Under the pieces are notes generated by a model. That model was not told the DNA's origin. It was given only the letters and a program-made list of their open reading frames with translations, and ran no database searches. A DNA stretch of 64,000 nt, from positions 197,501 through 261,500 of the forward strand of contig OX459101.1 of assembly GCA_949775045.1 (NCBI GenBank), given 5' to 3'. Origin of the DNA: Metridium senile (lineage: Eukaryota; Cnidaria; Anthozoa; Actiniaria; Metridiidae). Numbering within the stretch: position 1 is the first letter of the stretch; each line of letters opens with the position of its first letter. The position numbers and the translations under genes are program-made. Shown here piece by piece: positions 12,449 to 24,500 of the stretch.

Positions 12449-12726
12449 GGTGGCCCGGTACTATTGACTTTATATGTTTCCATATAACCAAATAACATTC
12501 TCTCAAAAAAAAGAAACAAATTCATCTTCTAGATTTTGATTTATTGACAATTTTAGAAAAGCGTGTGCTTTAAAAAAAAAATATTTCTCCTTATAGTTTC
12601 CACAAATCGCACTTAAAATATAACTAGCTCAAACTTCAAAGTTTTGAGATCTATGTGTGTAAATTTTGCAAAATAATGCGTTACAAAATTATGTTTATCC
12701 TGCAAAGTCAATAGTACCGGGCCACG
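12449..12726. mobile_element. TTAA-flanked MITE (piggyBac-like), 278 bp
   Basis: Ends are GGTGGCCCGGTACTATTGAC and GTCAATAGTACCGGGCCACG, inverted apart from the outermost bases. TTAA lies directly outside both (12,445-12,448 and 12,727-12,730). TTAA target sites are the known hallmark of piggyBac elements. Non-coding. Confidence 0.7.
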
Positions 12727-12751
12727 TTAAGGCATATGAGCGAAATATTTA

Positions 12752-12870
12752 CAAGTATTGGTATTGTGATGCTAATATTTGCCAACCATTTTCACAATAT
12801 ATATTTTTTTTGTTCTAATAACTATGGTTAGTTGGCAAAACCATAACAACTGAATACGTCACTGTTATAA
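12752..12870 (-). mobile_element. MITE fragment, family with copies at 38.1 and 45.5 kb
   Basis: On the minus strand it reads atggttttgccaactaaccat ... aaaatggttggcaaatattagc, matching the interior of the elements at 38,087-38,240 and 45,472-45,610. Confidence 0.5.
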
Positions 12871-13023
12871 TAATAAGAATAATACAAATAATAAACTTTA
12901 TTTAAACTTATATGACCAATCAGCAATCTTAAGGATTGGCTGGTATCAACTGTTGATCAGAATATAAATATATATATACAAAATATATAAATATAAATTT
13001 ATACGCAATCTATATTAAAAGTA

Positions 13024-13171
13024 CTAGAATACAAACACTAAAAGTGTGCAATACTTTGTACAATTTACCACTAAATAGTGTTGATTAAACAATAGAGAAC
13101 AAAAGAATTTGCATAATTTAGCAGTATTTAGTGGTATTTATGTTGCACACTTTTAGTGTTTGTACTCTACC
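13024..13171. repeat. Palindromic element of the TTTAGTGTTTGTACTCTA family
   Basis: tagaatacaaacactaaaag at the left is mirrored by cttttagtgtttgtactcta at the right. The terminal half is the same sequence that is tandemly repeated after both MIB stop codons and, diverged, in the array at 44.9-45.5 kb. This copy therefore looks like the complete two-armed MITE from which those repeats derive. Confidence 0.6.
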
Positions 13172-13416
13172 GGCGTAGATAAATATGCTAAAATATATGC
13201 TTAAACTTGTAAAATTGTAAAATACGAATATGTAAGTTAAATTAAATATTATCCTAAATTATATATTATATTATTCACATTCTAAAAAAAAAAAGTTAAA
13301 TACTTAAAATAAAAAATAAACTATTATACAGTGAAAATCAACAAGGAAAAACCGCGTAACACAATTCATGTTAATCTTCCATGCGACGTGTAATTCAGGA
13401 AGCACGGGCATTTTAA

Positions 13417-14072
13417 GGAGATTCCGTAGTTTTGCATTGCGCACGCTCTACTGCGCACAATTTTGACCAGCGAGAGCGCGCGCTACAGCTCGCGCACCTT
13501 GCGCGCGCTATGTCGGTATTACTAAAAGATCACAATTCGTACATTCAAAGTGCCATAGCGCCAAAACGAATACGGTGACCTATCTTTTTTATTTTATTGA
13601 ATTAAAGATATCCACGTTTTCAAATACATATCGGAGTTTGAATAAAAATCTATGTCCAGATTTCGAGATATTTCAAGAATTGTGGTAATATTGTGCTACC
13701 AAGGTGTTCGCGAACGATACGCTCGAGTAACTTCGAGTATTGCTTTATCGCTATTATCTTTTAACAGGTTCACTTTTCTATCCAAGTTTTGTGTGTGAAT
13801 GAAGATTTGGGGTGCTAAGATGAAATAAAACCTGATATTTCAATCCTAATATCAAAAAAGAGTACCATTTAATCGCCTTTTATTCTCATTTTATACATCG
13901 AAATATTACTCCCGCGCGCCGTCGAAATGAGTAACTTTGACGTGATCTAGTGCCAAAACCAACACGGTGACCCCCCTTTTTTATTTTATTTTTGAAACGC
14001 CCATGTCTTAAAGTATAACTGTACAAAGTTTCAATAAAAAGTTATGTCAAAATCTATTACTACGGAATCTCC
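13417..14072. mobile_element. TTAA-flanked MITE (piggyBac-like), 656 bp
   Basis: GGAGATTCCGTAGT at the left and ACTACGGAATCTCC at the right form the terminal inverted repeat, each flanked by TTAA (13,413-13,416; 14,073-14,076). The interior holds a near-direct repeat around aacgaatacggtgacc and aaccaacacggtgacc. A related phrase (ggggtcaccgtattggtt) occurs in the TTAA element at 51.5 kb, which links them as a family. Confidence 0.7.
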
Positions 14073-14109
14073 TTAAGCCATCAATTTCAGACAAACTTGT
14101 AAGCATGAA

Positions 14110-17051
14110 TAATAGCGGAGCTCCATACTTAAGAAAAAATGGTAACCCATCTAGTTGATTTTTCGTCGACCGACACAGGAATCCCGATTCTGTCCGTCCG
14201 TCCGTCCGTGTACATCGCGATTCTGATTGGCTACTTATTTATGGCGGGAATTGAAGAGGGCGCGCGCGTCAAAATATCCTTCCTTGAGAAAGCTTTTTTC
14301 TCGCTTTTCTCGACGTTTTATCAACTTTTTTTATCGCTTTTACTTAAGCTTTCTTCAATTTAAAAAAAATGCCAAAAGAAAAAGAAAACGAAATTAATAA
14401 GGGAAAAAGACAGATAACAGAAGAGGAAAAGACAAGAAGACAAGAAAGAGAAAGAGAACGGCGAAGGAGTTTCAATGAAGAACAGCGCAGGCTTGAAAGA
14501 GAAAGAAAGAAAGCGAGATTGTAGACGAAACTTGTCAGACGAAAAACAGAGAAAATGAACGCCAAACGTTTCGGAGGAAAACAGGGCTTTCATTAATACA
14601 AAATATCAACGAGGAGAGATGAATTTCGAGGAACATAAAGAAAGTTTTGACCGAAGAAGAACATAAACTTGAAGGACACAAAAACGAAGAAATTATACTA
14701 AAGAAAAGCAAAAGACTGATTCCAAAAGATCAAGAAAACGTATTTCTAGATACCTCTGTGGAAGACTATTAAAAGACTACAGCAATTTAAAACAAAAATG
14801 TTAAAGAAGCCACTTTGTTTGATATGAAAACTGTCCTAGCACAGTTTATTGAAGGATTTTCAAGCTTGACAGTTAAACTATGAACAATGTTAAATCAATC
14901 AAAATTCAAGTACATACATTTATTCGTCAAAATATGATCATGCTCAATGTCGACGTCATTGAAGAGTAGAAAACCTCAGGAAAATACAATCACCGATAAA
15001 GTAAGTTCAAGTTTAATTTTTGTTTCAAGTTTTTGAGAGACAGTAAGCTTATTTTAATACTGAAAAACTTAACGAGCGTGAAAAAAAAACCACCTAAAAA
15101 CTTAATTAATATAATTAAGGTTCAAAAAGGAAAAATCCGTTCTCTGTTTTATTATAGAAACAAAAGAGAAAAGGTTTAAAATCCTTTGTGCATGTGTAAA
15201 TTGTACTTTTCGGAGCCTTTTTTGGATTGAAAAAGTTGTTTATTTATATACTTTAACCTCATCAACGGAAAACATCAAAGATGAATCGAAATACAAACAT
15301 AATTTAAAATTGGTTGAAAACTTCTTTTTATTTAAGCAATATTGACTATTTTATGTTTACGAAACGAGCTTTTTTAGTAGTTTTTACTTCGAAGTCGTTA
15401 AAGTTTTTTTTACAGAACAAAATGATGTATTACACAAAGTTTTTCATAATAAAATACCTTGTTTTAAAATCCTTGTCTTTTCAAATCGATCAGTTGTGTT
15501 GGTAGAACTTATAATTCTTGAGGCTTTTAATTCCATTTCAAAAGAACTTTTTGTTTTGAAGATTTGCTACTTTTTAGTCAATCTAATACGATGAAAAGGT
15601 TTAACCTTTTCTATCCGGAATCCTAACTAATAACTTTGGAAAATAAAAGAAGGTAAAAAGCGGCCGTAAAACGACTGTTTAGCCACAGCACTTTTTCAAG
15701 GCGTTATCAAAAGCAAAATAAGCTTAATGACTTAAAAATAAAAGGGATAATAATAAGGCTATTCACACTATCGTTTGGGAATGGTTATTTTCCATCAAAA
15801 ACATTTCTGAACACTTTTTTGTCTGAACAAAACTATTGACTGAAGTGACAGTTAAAAATTTGAGAAAAAGATGAAAAAGTGCATAGAAGGAAAACGATAA
15901 CCAACCTACGAAAAGCCAGTGAGATTTATTACAATTTTTTACTTACATTTAATCAATTTCCATTCATGAATTGTCCATTAACATGCTTTTATGGGACTTT
16001 TTTCAATGAGAAATCTCCGCCCCTCGTGTAAATGACAAACTTTCCTTTTGTGCGTTGCGTTACACGATGGCGTCATCTACATCGATAGCCAATGAGGTTT
16101 TTGACATTATGTCAATCAAAAAGAGAGCGAGAAATATTTTACATTTTACTGGCTTTTCCAGGGCTTTGTTTTGATTCTCTCTCCGCGCGCTGAATCTTCG
16201 AAAAGTTATATTTTTCGATTAAAGATGCTATAGAGATTACAATAAACAATTATCAGTTTTTTTTATATATTTTATTGATTTTTTGATAGTTTTTTACGCT
16301 TACATAAACACAATTACAAAAGACTGAAAAAGTATATAAATTAAATATAACGTTTTTTGGCTAATTCGTTATTAAATTAAGTTATATTGACTAAATTATG
16401 AATTAAGCTTTGGATTTTCTCATATTTTTCCAAATGAGTGTATAGCTTGTTGTTATTTTTTGCAATGATGTATTCGATTTTTTCAGTCTATTAGATTTAT
16501 TTGATAATATTTGATGACAGGAAGTAACTGTTTTTGTTTGCAATTATAAAGTACATATTTGTATAGTAAAAATAAGAAACCTTCCATAGTGTCTTCAGAA
16601 CTCCCTATTAATGAGAACATTTTTAAAACTTAGCTCTGGTATTAACTTTACATTTGCGCTGCTTAGACATTGGTTAATGTTAATTAAAGTATAGGTCCTT
16701 TGATTTTACACATTCGACAAAACAATGTTCCATAGATTCGTTTGATGTTTTACAAAATGTGCATAAAGGCAAGTCCACTATTTTAAATTTATATAACTTC
16801 ATGTTTAAGAATAAACAGTTATTCAGTATCTTATATTGGAATTCTCTTAATCTAAAATTATTTGTTAAGCTATACACTCTTTGATAGACTGATACCCACT
16901 CATATCCTTATTGCCATGCAGAGGCTCGGCAAAATACGTAAGCAACTCGTACAATATCAGTCCGTAATACCCAAGAAAATATCAAATAAGTGGTATTTAC
17001 ATGCACATATTGATGTTGTAAGAAAAAATTAAACTGGGAGCTCCGCTATTA
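14110..17051 (+). mobile_element. 2.9 kb element bounded by TAATAGCGGAGCTCC inverted repeats
   Basis: TAATAGCGGAGCTCC starts at 14,110 and GGGAGCTCCGCTATTA ends at 17,051. The interior has a short Lys/Glu/Arg-rich open frame after 14,370 (beginning MPKEKENEINKGK) but no recognisable transposase. The rest is AT-rich with many stops. A shorter relative lies at 10.5-11.5 kb. A LINE tail fragment (16,680-16,877, minus) sits inside, so at least one nested insertion is likely. I cannot assign a superfamily, and I see no target duplication. Confidence 0.5.
16680..16877 (-). pseudogene. LINE tail fragment with zinc-binding reverse-transcriptase domain
   Basis: The 65-residue frame contains REFQYKILNN, then CTFCKTSNESMEHCFVEC. 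This C-x2-C-x7-H-x4-C pattern and its context match the zf-RVT region found at the C-terminus of L1-like reverse transcriptases. Only this piece remains. Confidence 0.55.
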
Positions 17052-17142
17052 GGTATTACCTAATTTGTATATTAAAAATAGCCACCATTTGTTATTATCC
17101 ATGTTGTAAGATAAAATCGGTCTCCACACATTGAATCATTAC

Positions 17143-17386
<244 letters not shown>

Positions 17387-19494
17387 CATGCAGAGATAAG
17401 ATGGACCAGGAGAGCACTTGGCTTTGGTTGAACAAAGGAGACCTCAAAATTGAGACGGAAGGACTACTCATCGCTGCGCAAGACCAATCACTACCAACAA
17501 ACTACATGAAAAGTAAATACAATAACAATGAATCATCGCTATGCCGATTGTGTAAAAAAACGGAAACAGTGGACCACTTGGTAGCTGGATGCGAAATCTT
17601 AGCTGGAAAAGAATACAAAGACAGACACGACAAAGTTGCAAGTACCATACATTGGCATCTATGTAGAAAACACAACATACAATGCACAGCAGAGAATTGG
17701 TGGGATCACAACCCCGAGAAAGTAGTAGAAAACGAAAAAAACAAGATTCTATGGGACTTCAATATATACACTGAAAAAAAAAAAAAAAGCATTCGATCTC
17801 GTAGATCATGATTTACTGTTGTCCAAACTGCGTATCTATGGTTGCTCTTCTACAGCTATATCTTGGTTTGAGTCTTATTTGTCGGATCGGTCTCAGAGAA
17901 CACTGTTTAGAGGAACTTTGTCCGACTCACTTCCAGTCACTGTAGGTGTGCCACAGGGTAGTATCCTAGGGCCTCTGTTTTTTATTGTACATATTAATGA
18001 TTTATCATTAATGTTACCCTCTGATACTTCCTCTACTATGTTTGCAGATGACACATCCATTCTTGTTTCAGGGCCCTCGATGACTTCCGTAAATAGTCAA
18101 CTAAATGAAGATGCTATGTCTTTATCCGTATGGGCCAATAACAATAAAATGGCACTAAATGCAAAAAAAACAAAATCATTATTAATCACTACTTTGCAGA
18201 AGCGCCGTACTCTTCCTATCACGGCCCTCGATGTCCATATAAATGGCGAGCCCATTGAACACGTCGACCATGCCAAAATGCTTGGCATTATCATAGACGA
18301 TAGTTTATCTTGGGATAAACATGTTGACATGATATTTTCCATCATTTGCAGTCGTCTGTCTCTTCTTCGTCGCATCAAGCCATTTCTCAACTTTCAATCT
18401 GCCATGCGTTTTTATAATTCTTGTGTTAACAACTATTTTATGTATTGTTCCCCTCTCTGGGGAAATTGTTCTCACTTTCTATTATTGCGTCTTGTCCGTC
18501 TCCAAAAGCGTGCAGCTCGCATACTTCTTGGGGCTGACTTCTCGCGAACCTCTGTCTCTCTTTACTAGGGCCTCATCACACGACTTGAAATTGCCACATC
18601 CTCGCACTGATTCTGGTAAGAGGACATTAGCCTATAGTGCTGGCAAACTCTTTAATGACCTTGGAGTTGACTTCAAACGCCTTATCTGTCCCCCGTCTCC
18701 ACTAACGCCTAAATCGTTGACTTCTTCTCTCTCCTCTCTTAAACATAACCTACGCAAATTCTTCTTATCACGCATTTCCACTGTTGATCATCTTGAAGAT
18801 CTTCTTTGCTCTAATTGTCGCTACTCTCTACACTGTCATTGTTTATCATAAATTATCTTCTTCTTCTATTTTTCTATCAATACTGTAGTCCAGTATTTAA
18901 TATATATGTATTTTTTGTAATTAATTAATTAATTAATATATTGTAACTTATAACAATTTGTAATTATATTATTTTATATTATCTTTAATTTGAGGGCCGT
19001 AAGTTAGAAACTGTTTAAAGGTTATTATGTATCCCTCGTTAAATAAAGTTATTGTATTGTATTGTATTGTACTGACAAGAAAATTGCAGCAAGAAGACCT
19101 GACATTGTAGTCATTGATAAGAACAAGAAGAAGGTGGAGCTGATTGACATCTCAGTACCTAAAGACTGTAGGATTGATGTGAAGGAGAGGGAAAAGATAG
19201 AAAAATACCAAGACCTAAGAATAGAACTTGAAAGGCTGTGGGAGATGAAGACCATAGTAGTACCAATAGTAATAGGATCGCTAGGAACCATATCGAAAAA
19301 CTTTAAAGACCATATTCAAAGACTTGAACTTAATAACATAAGCGTTTTAGATTTACAAAAATCTGTTCTTTTAGGCACGGCACATATATTAAGAAAGGTG
19401 CTTCAGCTCTCAGGAGCCGGGTAGGATCCCGAGCTGAAGCTAGATCTATACCAGTAAAAATTGTAAAAAAGGATTATTTTACTGTGAAATAAAG
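17387..19494 (+). pseudogene. Dong/R4-like LINE C-terminus, split by another LINE
   Basis: Two halves (17,387-17,775 and 19,073-19,425) join in frame across an inserted LINE (...WDFNIYT + DKKIAARRPD...). The first half holds a CCHC knuckle (CRLCKKTETVDHLVAGC). The second holds RRPDIVVID followed by ELIDISVP, the pattern of the restriction-like endonuclease at the C-terminus of R2/R4/NeSL-type LINEs. It ends in a stop at about 19,424, then a short 3' untranslated stretch that runs into (TAA)n. TAA repeats on both sides match the known target preference of Dong elements. The copy is truncated at its 5' end and inactive. Confidence 0.7.
17776..19072 (+). mobile_element. 5'-truncated LINE (CR1/L2-like) nested in the Dong-like element
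   Basis: It starts within the reverse transcriptase (AFDLVDHDLLLSKL) and carries VPQGSILGPLFF, FADDTSILV and NAKKTKSLLI in one open frame to about 18,566. A frameshift then leads to the C-terminal tail ending at 18,851. The 3' end is a run of ATTGT units (19,050-19,070). The host sequence resumes with actgac on the right and ends with cactga on the left, consistent with a short target duplication. Confidence 0.75.
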
Positions 19495-19622
<128 letters not shown>

Positions 19623-20029
19623 TATAATTTAACGTCTCAAACGTCTAGCTGGACGCAGTGCGCCCTACTAATCGGGGAGACTCACTCACACTCACTACCT
19701 CTACGTTTAATATTTTGCATACAACTCGGCTCACAAGTATGTGAAGAACAATGGTCCTCAATGTCGACATCGTACCGGAAAACAATTCTGATAAGGAACT
19801 GGAGCCAGCTTTATGTGGAATTTTTAAATACTTTATATCTAATCTTTAAGATAATAAATGTGGTTTGTTTTGGCGATAAGTTATTGCAAGCAGCTAAGTT
19901 ATTCAAAAGTCTATTCCAGCCTGGGCTTGCAATTGAATCTATTGTTTCATGTTAATTCAGTGAAGCGAACTCGTGAGAGGTCTATTTTTGGAATAATATT
20001 AAAAATAATAATAATCATTCATGAAAAAT

Positions 20030-20195
20030 GAGTATTTTAAGTAATATTTCAAAAACGAGTACGAGTGTTTCATTAGGGTTTCTAAACACGATAAAACATT
20101 TGAAAGCACGAGGCCGTAGGCCGAGTGCTTTTATTGTTTTTGAGTGTTTGGAAACCCTAATGAAACACGAAGCACGAGCTTTTGGAATTACTTCT
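20030..20195. repeat. Fold-back repeat with GCACGAG...CGAGTGC centre
   Basis: gagtgtttcattagggtttc at the left is mirrored by gaaaccctaatgaaacacga at the right. The centre is gcacgaggccgtaggccgagtgc. The fold-back at 33,281-33,453 has a similar centre (gcacgagctgaaagcgagtgc). Confidence 0.6.
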
Positions 20196-20663
20196 CAGTC
20201 GAATAAATAATTCATTATGCAGGAATGTGGCTAGTTCTTTATAATATAATAGGTCACTCATTATGTTGCCTGGGATTATGAGAGTTATTTTGAATTCCTC
20301 TCGTGCGGAATTTATTGGATTTCGAAATACTGTAGAGTTTATAAGGAGTGTTACGAGGTTCTTACTTGAAGTTGTTCAAAAAGGCTTAGAAAATGTTCCT
20401 TTAAGTTCAGTTGAGCAATATTTCAAATTGTACTCTAAATATAACTTGTAACTACCTACATAAGTAGGTTTTTTTTCATTTTCTTTAGAGAATAATCCAC
20501 ATTGTCATTTAAATATAAGTGGTAACTTCAGTAGGGATCATTAAAGATGCGAATAAAGTTCATTTATGTGAGTACTTGACGTCAGTGTAATTTCTGATAT
20601 AATATATTCAGAGTATTTGATGGCGTGGGAAATAAGACTCTACTTTGCCAACCAAATCACCAA

Positions 20664-20733
20664 TAGCTCAGCTGGTATGAAGAGGGAATTCAACTCCAAG
20701 GGTTGCAGGTTCGAGACTCGGACACGCCAATAA
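20664..20733 (+). other. tRNA-like sequence (A and B boxes), probable SINE head
   Basis: tagctcagctgg resembles the A box and ggttcgagact the B box of RNA polymerase III promoters, about 40 bases apart. An A-rich stretch follows. The T-stem pairs poorly, so it is more likely a tRNA-derived relic than a working tRNA. Confidence 0.4.
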
Positions 20734-21569
20734 AAAAAGGAAAAAAAAAAAATAATGTAAAAATAATAATAATGTAAATTAGGTAGAAAGCTTAAGGTTA
20801 AGGGAATAAAGGATAGTAAGGTAGGTAGGTAACTAGGGAATACTAATTCTTTTCAGATTTTCCAGCACTATGTAGATTTAGAAATATTTTCATAACTAGT
20901 GATGAAAATATTTCAAACACCGGTCAACCTATAATCGTGTTCCATCGGGGTTTCAAACCCATGCACGTGGTACAAATGGTGTGCCCACATTGGTTGATTA
21001 GCTCATGAATTATTAATGAGTTTGAGAAAAGAAGATAAAGATTCACTCTAATTTACATAAACTTTAATCTGAGTTTTCTCTAATAAACTTTTTAATAACA
21101 AAATATAGGTTGGATCATAATAACAACACTTGTAAACACTACTCTCACGTATAGCCGGACAAAGCATTGACTATTTGTCAAGACTCAGACACACACTCAC
21201 TCTACTCCTGCATGAAATATTTTAGCACACAACTCGGACGACACTTGAACTTACGTACTGCTCTAGGCCGTATCTAAAATTTATAAAAGAACTCAATTAT
21301 CTAAAAACATATACACTATTTTAAATTCATTTCAGATTCACTTTCAATAATAATAGTTAAAACGTGCTTCTGTTGATGTTGTCTCCCCCACAGCCTTTTT
21401 TAGTGTCGTCATGGATTGCCCCCTCACAACAAACACAAACACAGCCGTTTGTGGGGAAGGAGTGTTGCGTGACGATACAAAAAGGTCTAAGGGGGAGACT
21501 AACGGTTGATGCGAAATCCGACATTATTACTTGCTGTGTTTCCTAGAGTTTGCTTCAATTCCGCTTAAC

Positions 21570-24500
21570 ATGAATTTGGGGTGTCGTGTTGTACGAGGTC
21601 CCAGCTGGGAATGGGGCGATCAAGACGGCGGTGAAGGCTCACTGGGTGTGGTTGTAGAGATAGAGGAAAAGATCAAAGGGACTGTATGGGTCCAGTGGGA
21701 GACTGGTAAACGAGCGAACTACAGGGCAGGATTTGAAGGCAAAATTGACTTGAGGATATACGACAGCAGCGGGACAGGTAGTAAATACTATATATCGCAA
21801 TATTATCATTATCACAACATTTATCACGGCTATGATTATCATCAACATCATCAGCCTCATTACGTTGATCACCGTAATAACACCATAATAGAATATCATA
21901 TAGTTTTTGTCATCACCAACCATTACATCATCATAGCTATCATCATCACATCATTATCAACATCATTACGTTACCATCACATCATTATCAACATCCATCA
22001 CATCATCGTCATCGCAATCAACATCATGCAAATCATCATGATCGTCATCTTTGGTCATTTCTGACCATATCTATATGTACAGGAATAAAACATCCACATA
22101 TAATGTGTGACGGCTGCAATCAAAACCCTCTAGTAGGAATGAGATGGAAATGTCTAAAGTGCAGTAACTATGACCTCTGTACAGCTTGTTATATGGCCGA
22201 CACCCACGAATTGGATTGTGAATTTGCAAGAATTGATGAACCTCAAGGACAAGGGTAAAAAGAATATGTGCACATGAAGACTGGTTCACACTAGCGACAT
22301 CAGCATAAGCAACATACACAGACTTAGCCGTTGGGCTTTGCTCATTAGTCGCATTTGTCTTTTTACACATCTAGTCGAGAAATGCTTCACTGAGACTGAT
22401 TGTTTCTTATGCTTATGTCGCTTAAATGAGCCATGCTTAAGGCTACGTTTACACGGAAAATTCGACCGGTCAAAAATCGTACGTTTAGGGGTTCCGTTCA
22501 CAGGGGACTGCGCTAAATGTGCAGCAATTTGGACGCCTAATTACCGGTCAAATATTCAACCTGCAAATTCGAGGACGATTTCTCAGCAGGCCCGGTCAAA
22601 AAGTTGACCAGTACGGTATAAAAGTTTGACTGGTCAAAAAGTCGTCCAGTACCGTGTAAACGAGTAGCCTTTAAGTTATATGAAGCAGACTTATGTCGCT
22701 AGTGTGAACCAGGCTTTAGTGTACAATACCGACACTAAATGTGAGAACACTAAACCACGCAATAAAAATACAAACACTAAAAGCGTTCTCTCGCAGGACA
22801 CCAGTTGGGAAGCGTGAAGGAGCAGCCAAAGTGTCCGCGCGAGGACTGTTCTGCGGCGCTCGTGTTACTCGAGGTCCTGACTGGCGTTGGGGTGAACAAG
22901 ATGGTGGTAAGGGGAGCCAAGGGACCGTGTTGTCATTGAAAGATTGGAAGGACAGTGCCAAGAAGTGTGGTATTTCAGTTCGATGGGACAGTACCAAGAT
23001 TGAAAATCTCTACAGAAATGGTGTCCAGGGAAAGGTATTTTGGAATATTTTAATATAAAATGTCATTTGGTGGTATGGATGGTTCCAGGTTCCAGTTGTT
23101 TTAATTACTTGCTAAGAGTAAAAATCCGTTTCGTTTCGCAAAGCACACATCTCGAGCATTTTACTTCACAATTAGCACTGGTTTTATTTGATTTTGCAAA
23201 GAACAGAATTAATTTGTTATAAAAAGTACAAAACGTCTCATGTACGGCCTGAAATTTCAGCTAGTTAAGAACTTGTAATTATGAAAATACAAAAACCAGT
23301 CCACTATATAGTCCACTTCGGTATAATAACGTGGCAATCTATAGAGGGTTGTCCAGTATCACAAGTGAAGTCAACTTAAGACATTTACCAGTTGAGTTTA
23401 TAATTGTATAATTATTCAGTTTACCACTTGAGTTTACCACATCAGTATCAGTATCAGTTTTATTCCACTATTAAACGGTTAGTTACTCAGTGGGGTCATA
23501 TTAAGGCTTTTCTGCCTTGCGTAGATATTTTAGCTTGTTCTTTATCAACATTTACAGCGCAACGCGCAAAAGTATGGCCACTTTTAATATATTCGCATAC
23601 TTCTATGCACGGACTTTATGCTGCGAAACGTTTTTACACGCCTTATTCGGTAAAATAAGACAAATTCACATCAAATGTGTCTGTTTAAAGTACAAACTCC
23701 CGTGCATAGAAGTATGCGAATACAATAAATGTGGTCATACTTTTGCGTGTCGCCCTGTAACAGTTTCTCTATTTTGATCCAAGAGTTCCAAGGATGGGTT
23801 TATACATTCGGAGCCACCTTTTAAATCTAAATTCAAAGAAAGTTTATTGTATTGTAAAGAATAACTATAGTCCGATATCTACTTGCTTTGTAATTCTCAG
23901 GTCGATTTGACGGCAGTTACACCAGAAACTGGCGGATTCTTTTACAAGGATCACCTTCCAGGCCTGGTTGCTCGATCCAAGAAAACGGCCAGTGGTTTTA
24001 CAACTGGAGATAAAGTGCGTATCTCTGTCTCCAAAGAAGAACTCGTGAAAATGGCCGAAGGTCACGGTGGGTGGCATGAAAACATGGCAAAGGTTTGTGC
24101 CTCCTAAAATGAAATACAGTTGACTCTCTCGTAAGCGACCACCTTCGGACCAGAAGAAAGTGGTTACGAGCGAGGAAAAACAATGAAAACGTCGAAAACA
24201 TGAACGCTCGCTTACGAGAGAAATTTATTACTGACAGAGTTTATTTATTTATTTATTTAAATTTATAGGGTAAAGTGTCTTGCCCAAGGACACAACGTAA
24301 CTGCCCGGGCCGGGAATCGAACCCAGACCATTAAGCCCGGAATTCGGTCCCCTGACCACTAGACCATTACGCCTCTCGTACCCTTTATATGGAAAACAAA
24401 ACGGGAAATTGAAATAGTGGTCGTTACGGGAGATGGTCGCTTACGAGAGTTGTCGTTCAGAGAGAGCCAACTTGAGTTGTATATGGTGTGAATTCTAGGA

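Noticed and set aside
23404..23777. 84- and 86-codon frames in MIB intron 3
   Set aside because: They overlap an inverted-repeat element and each other, have no recognisable domain and no splice support.
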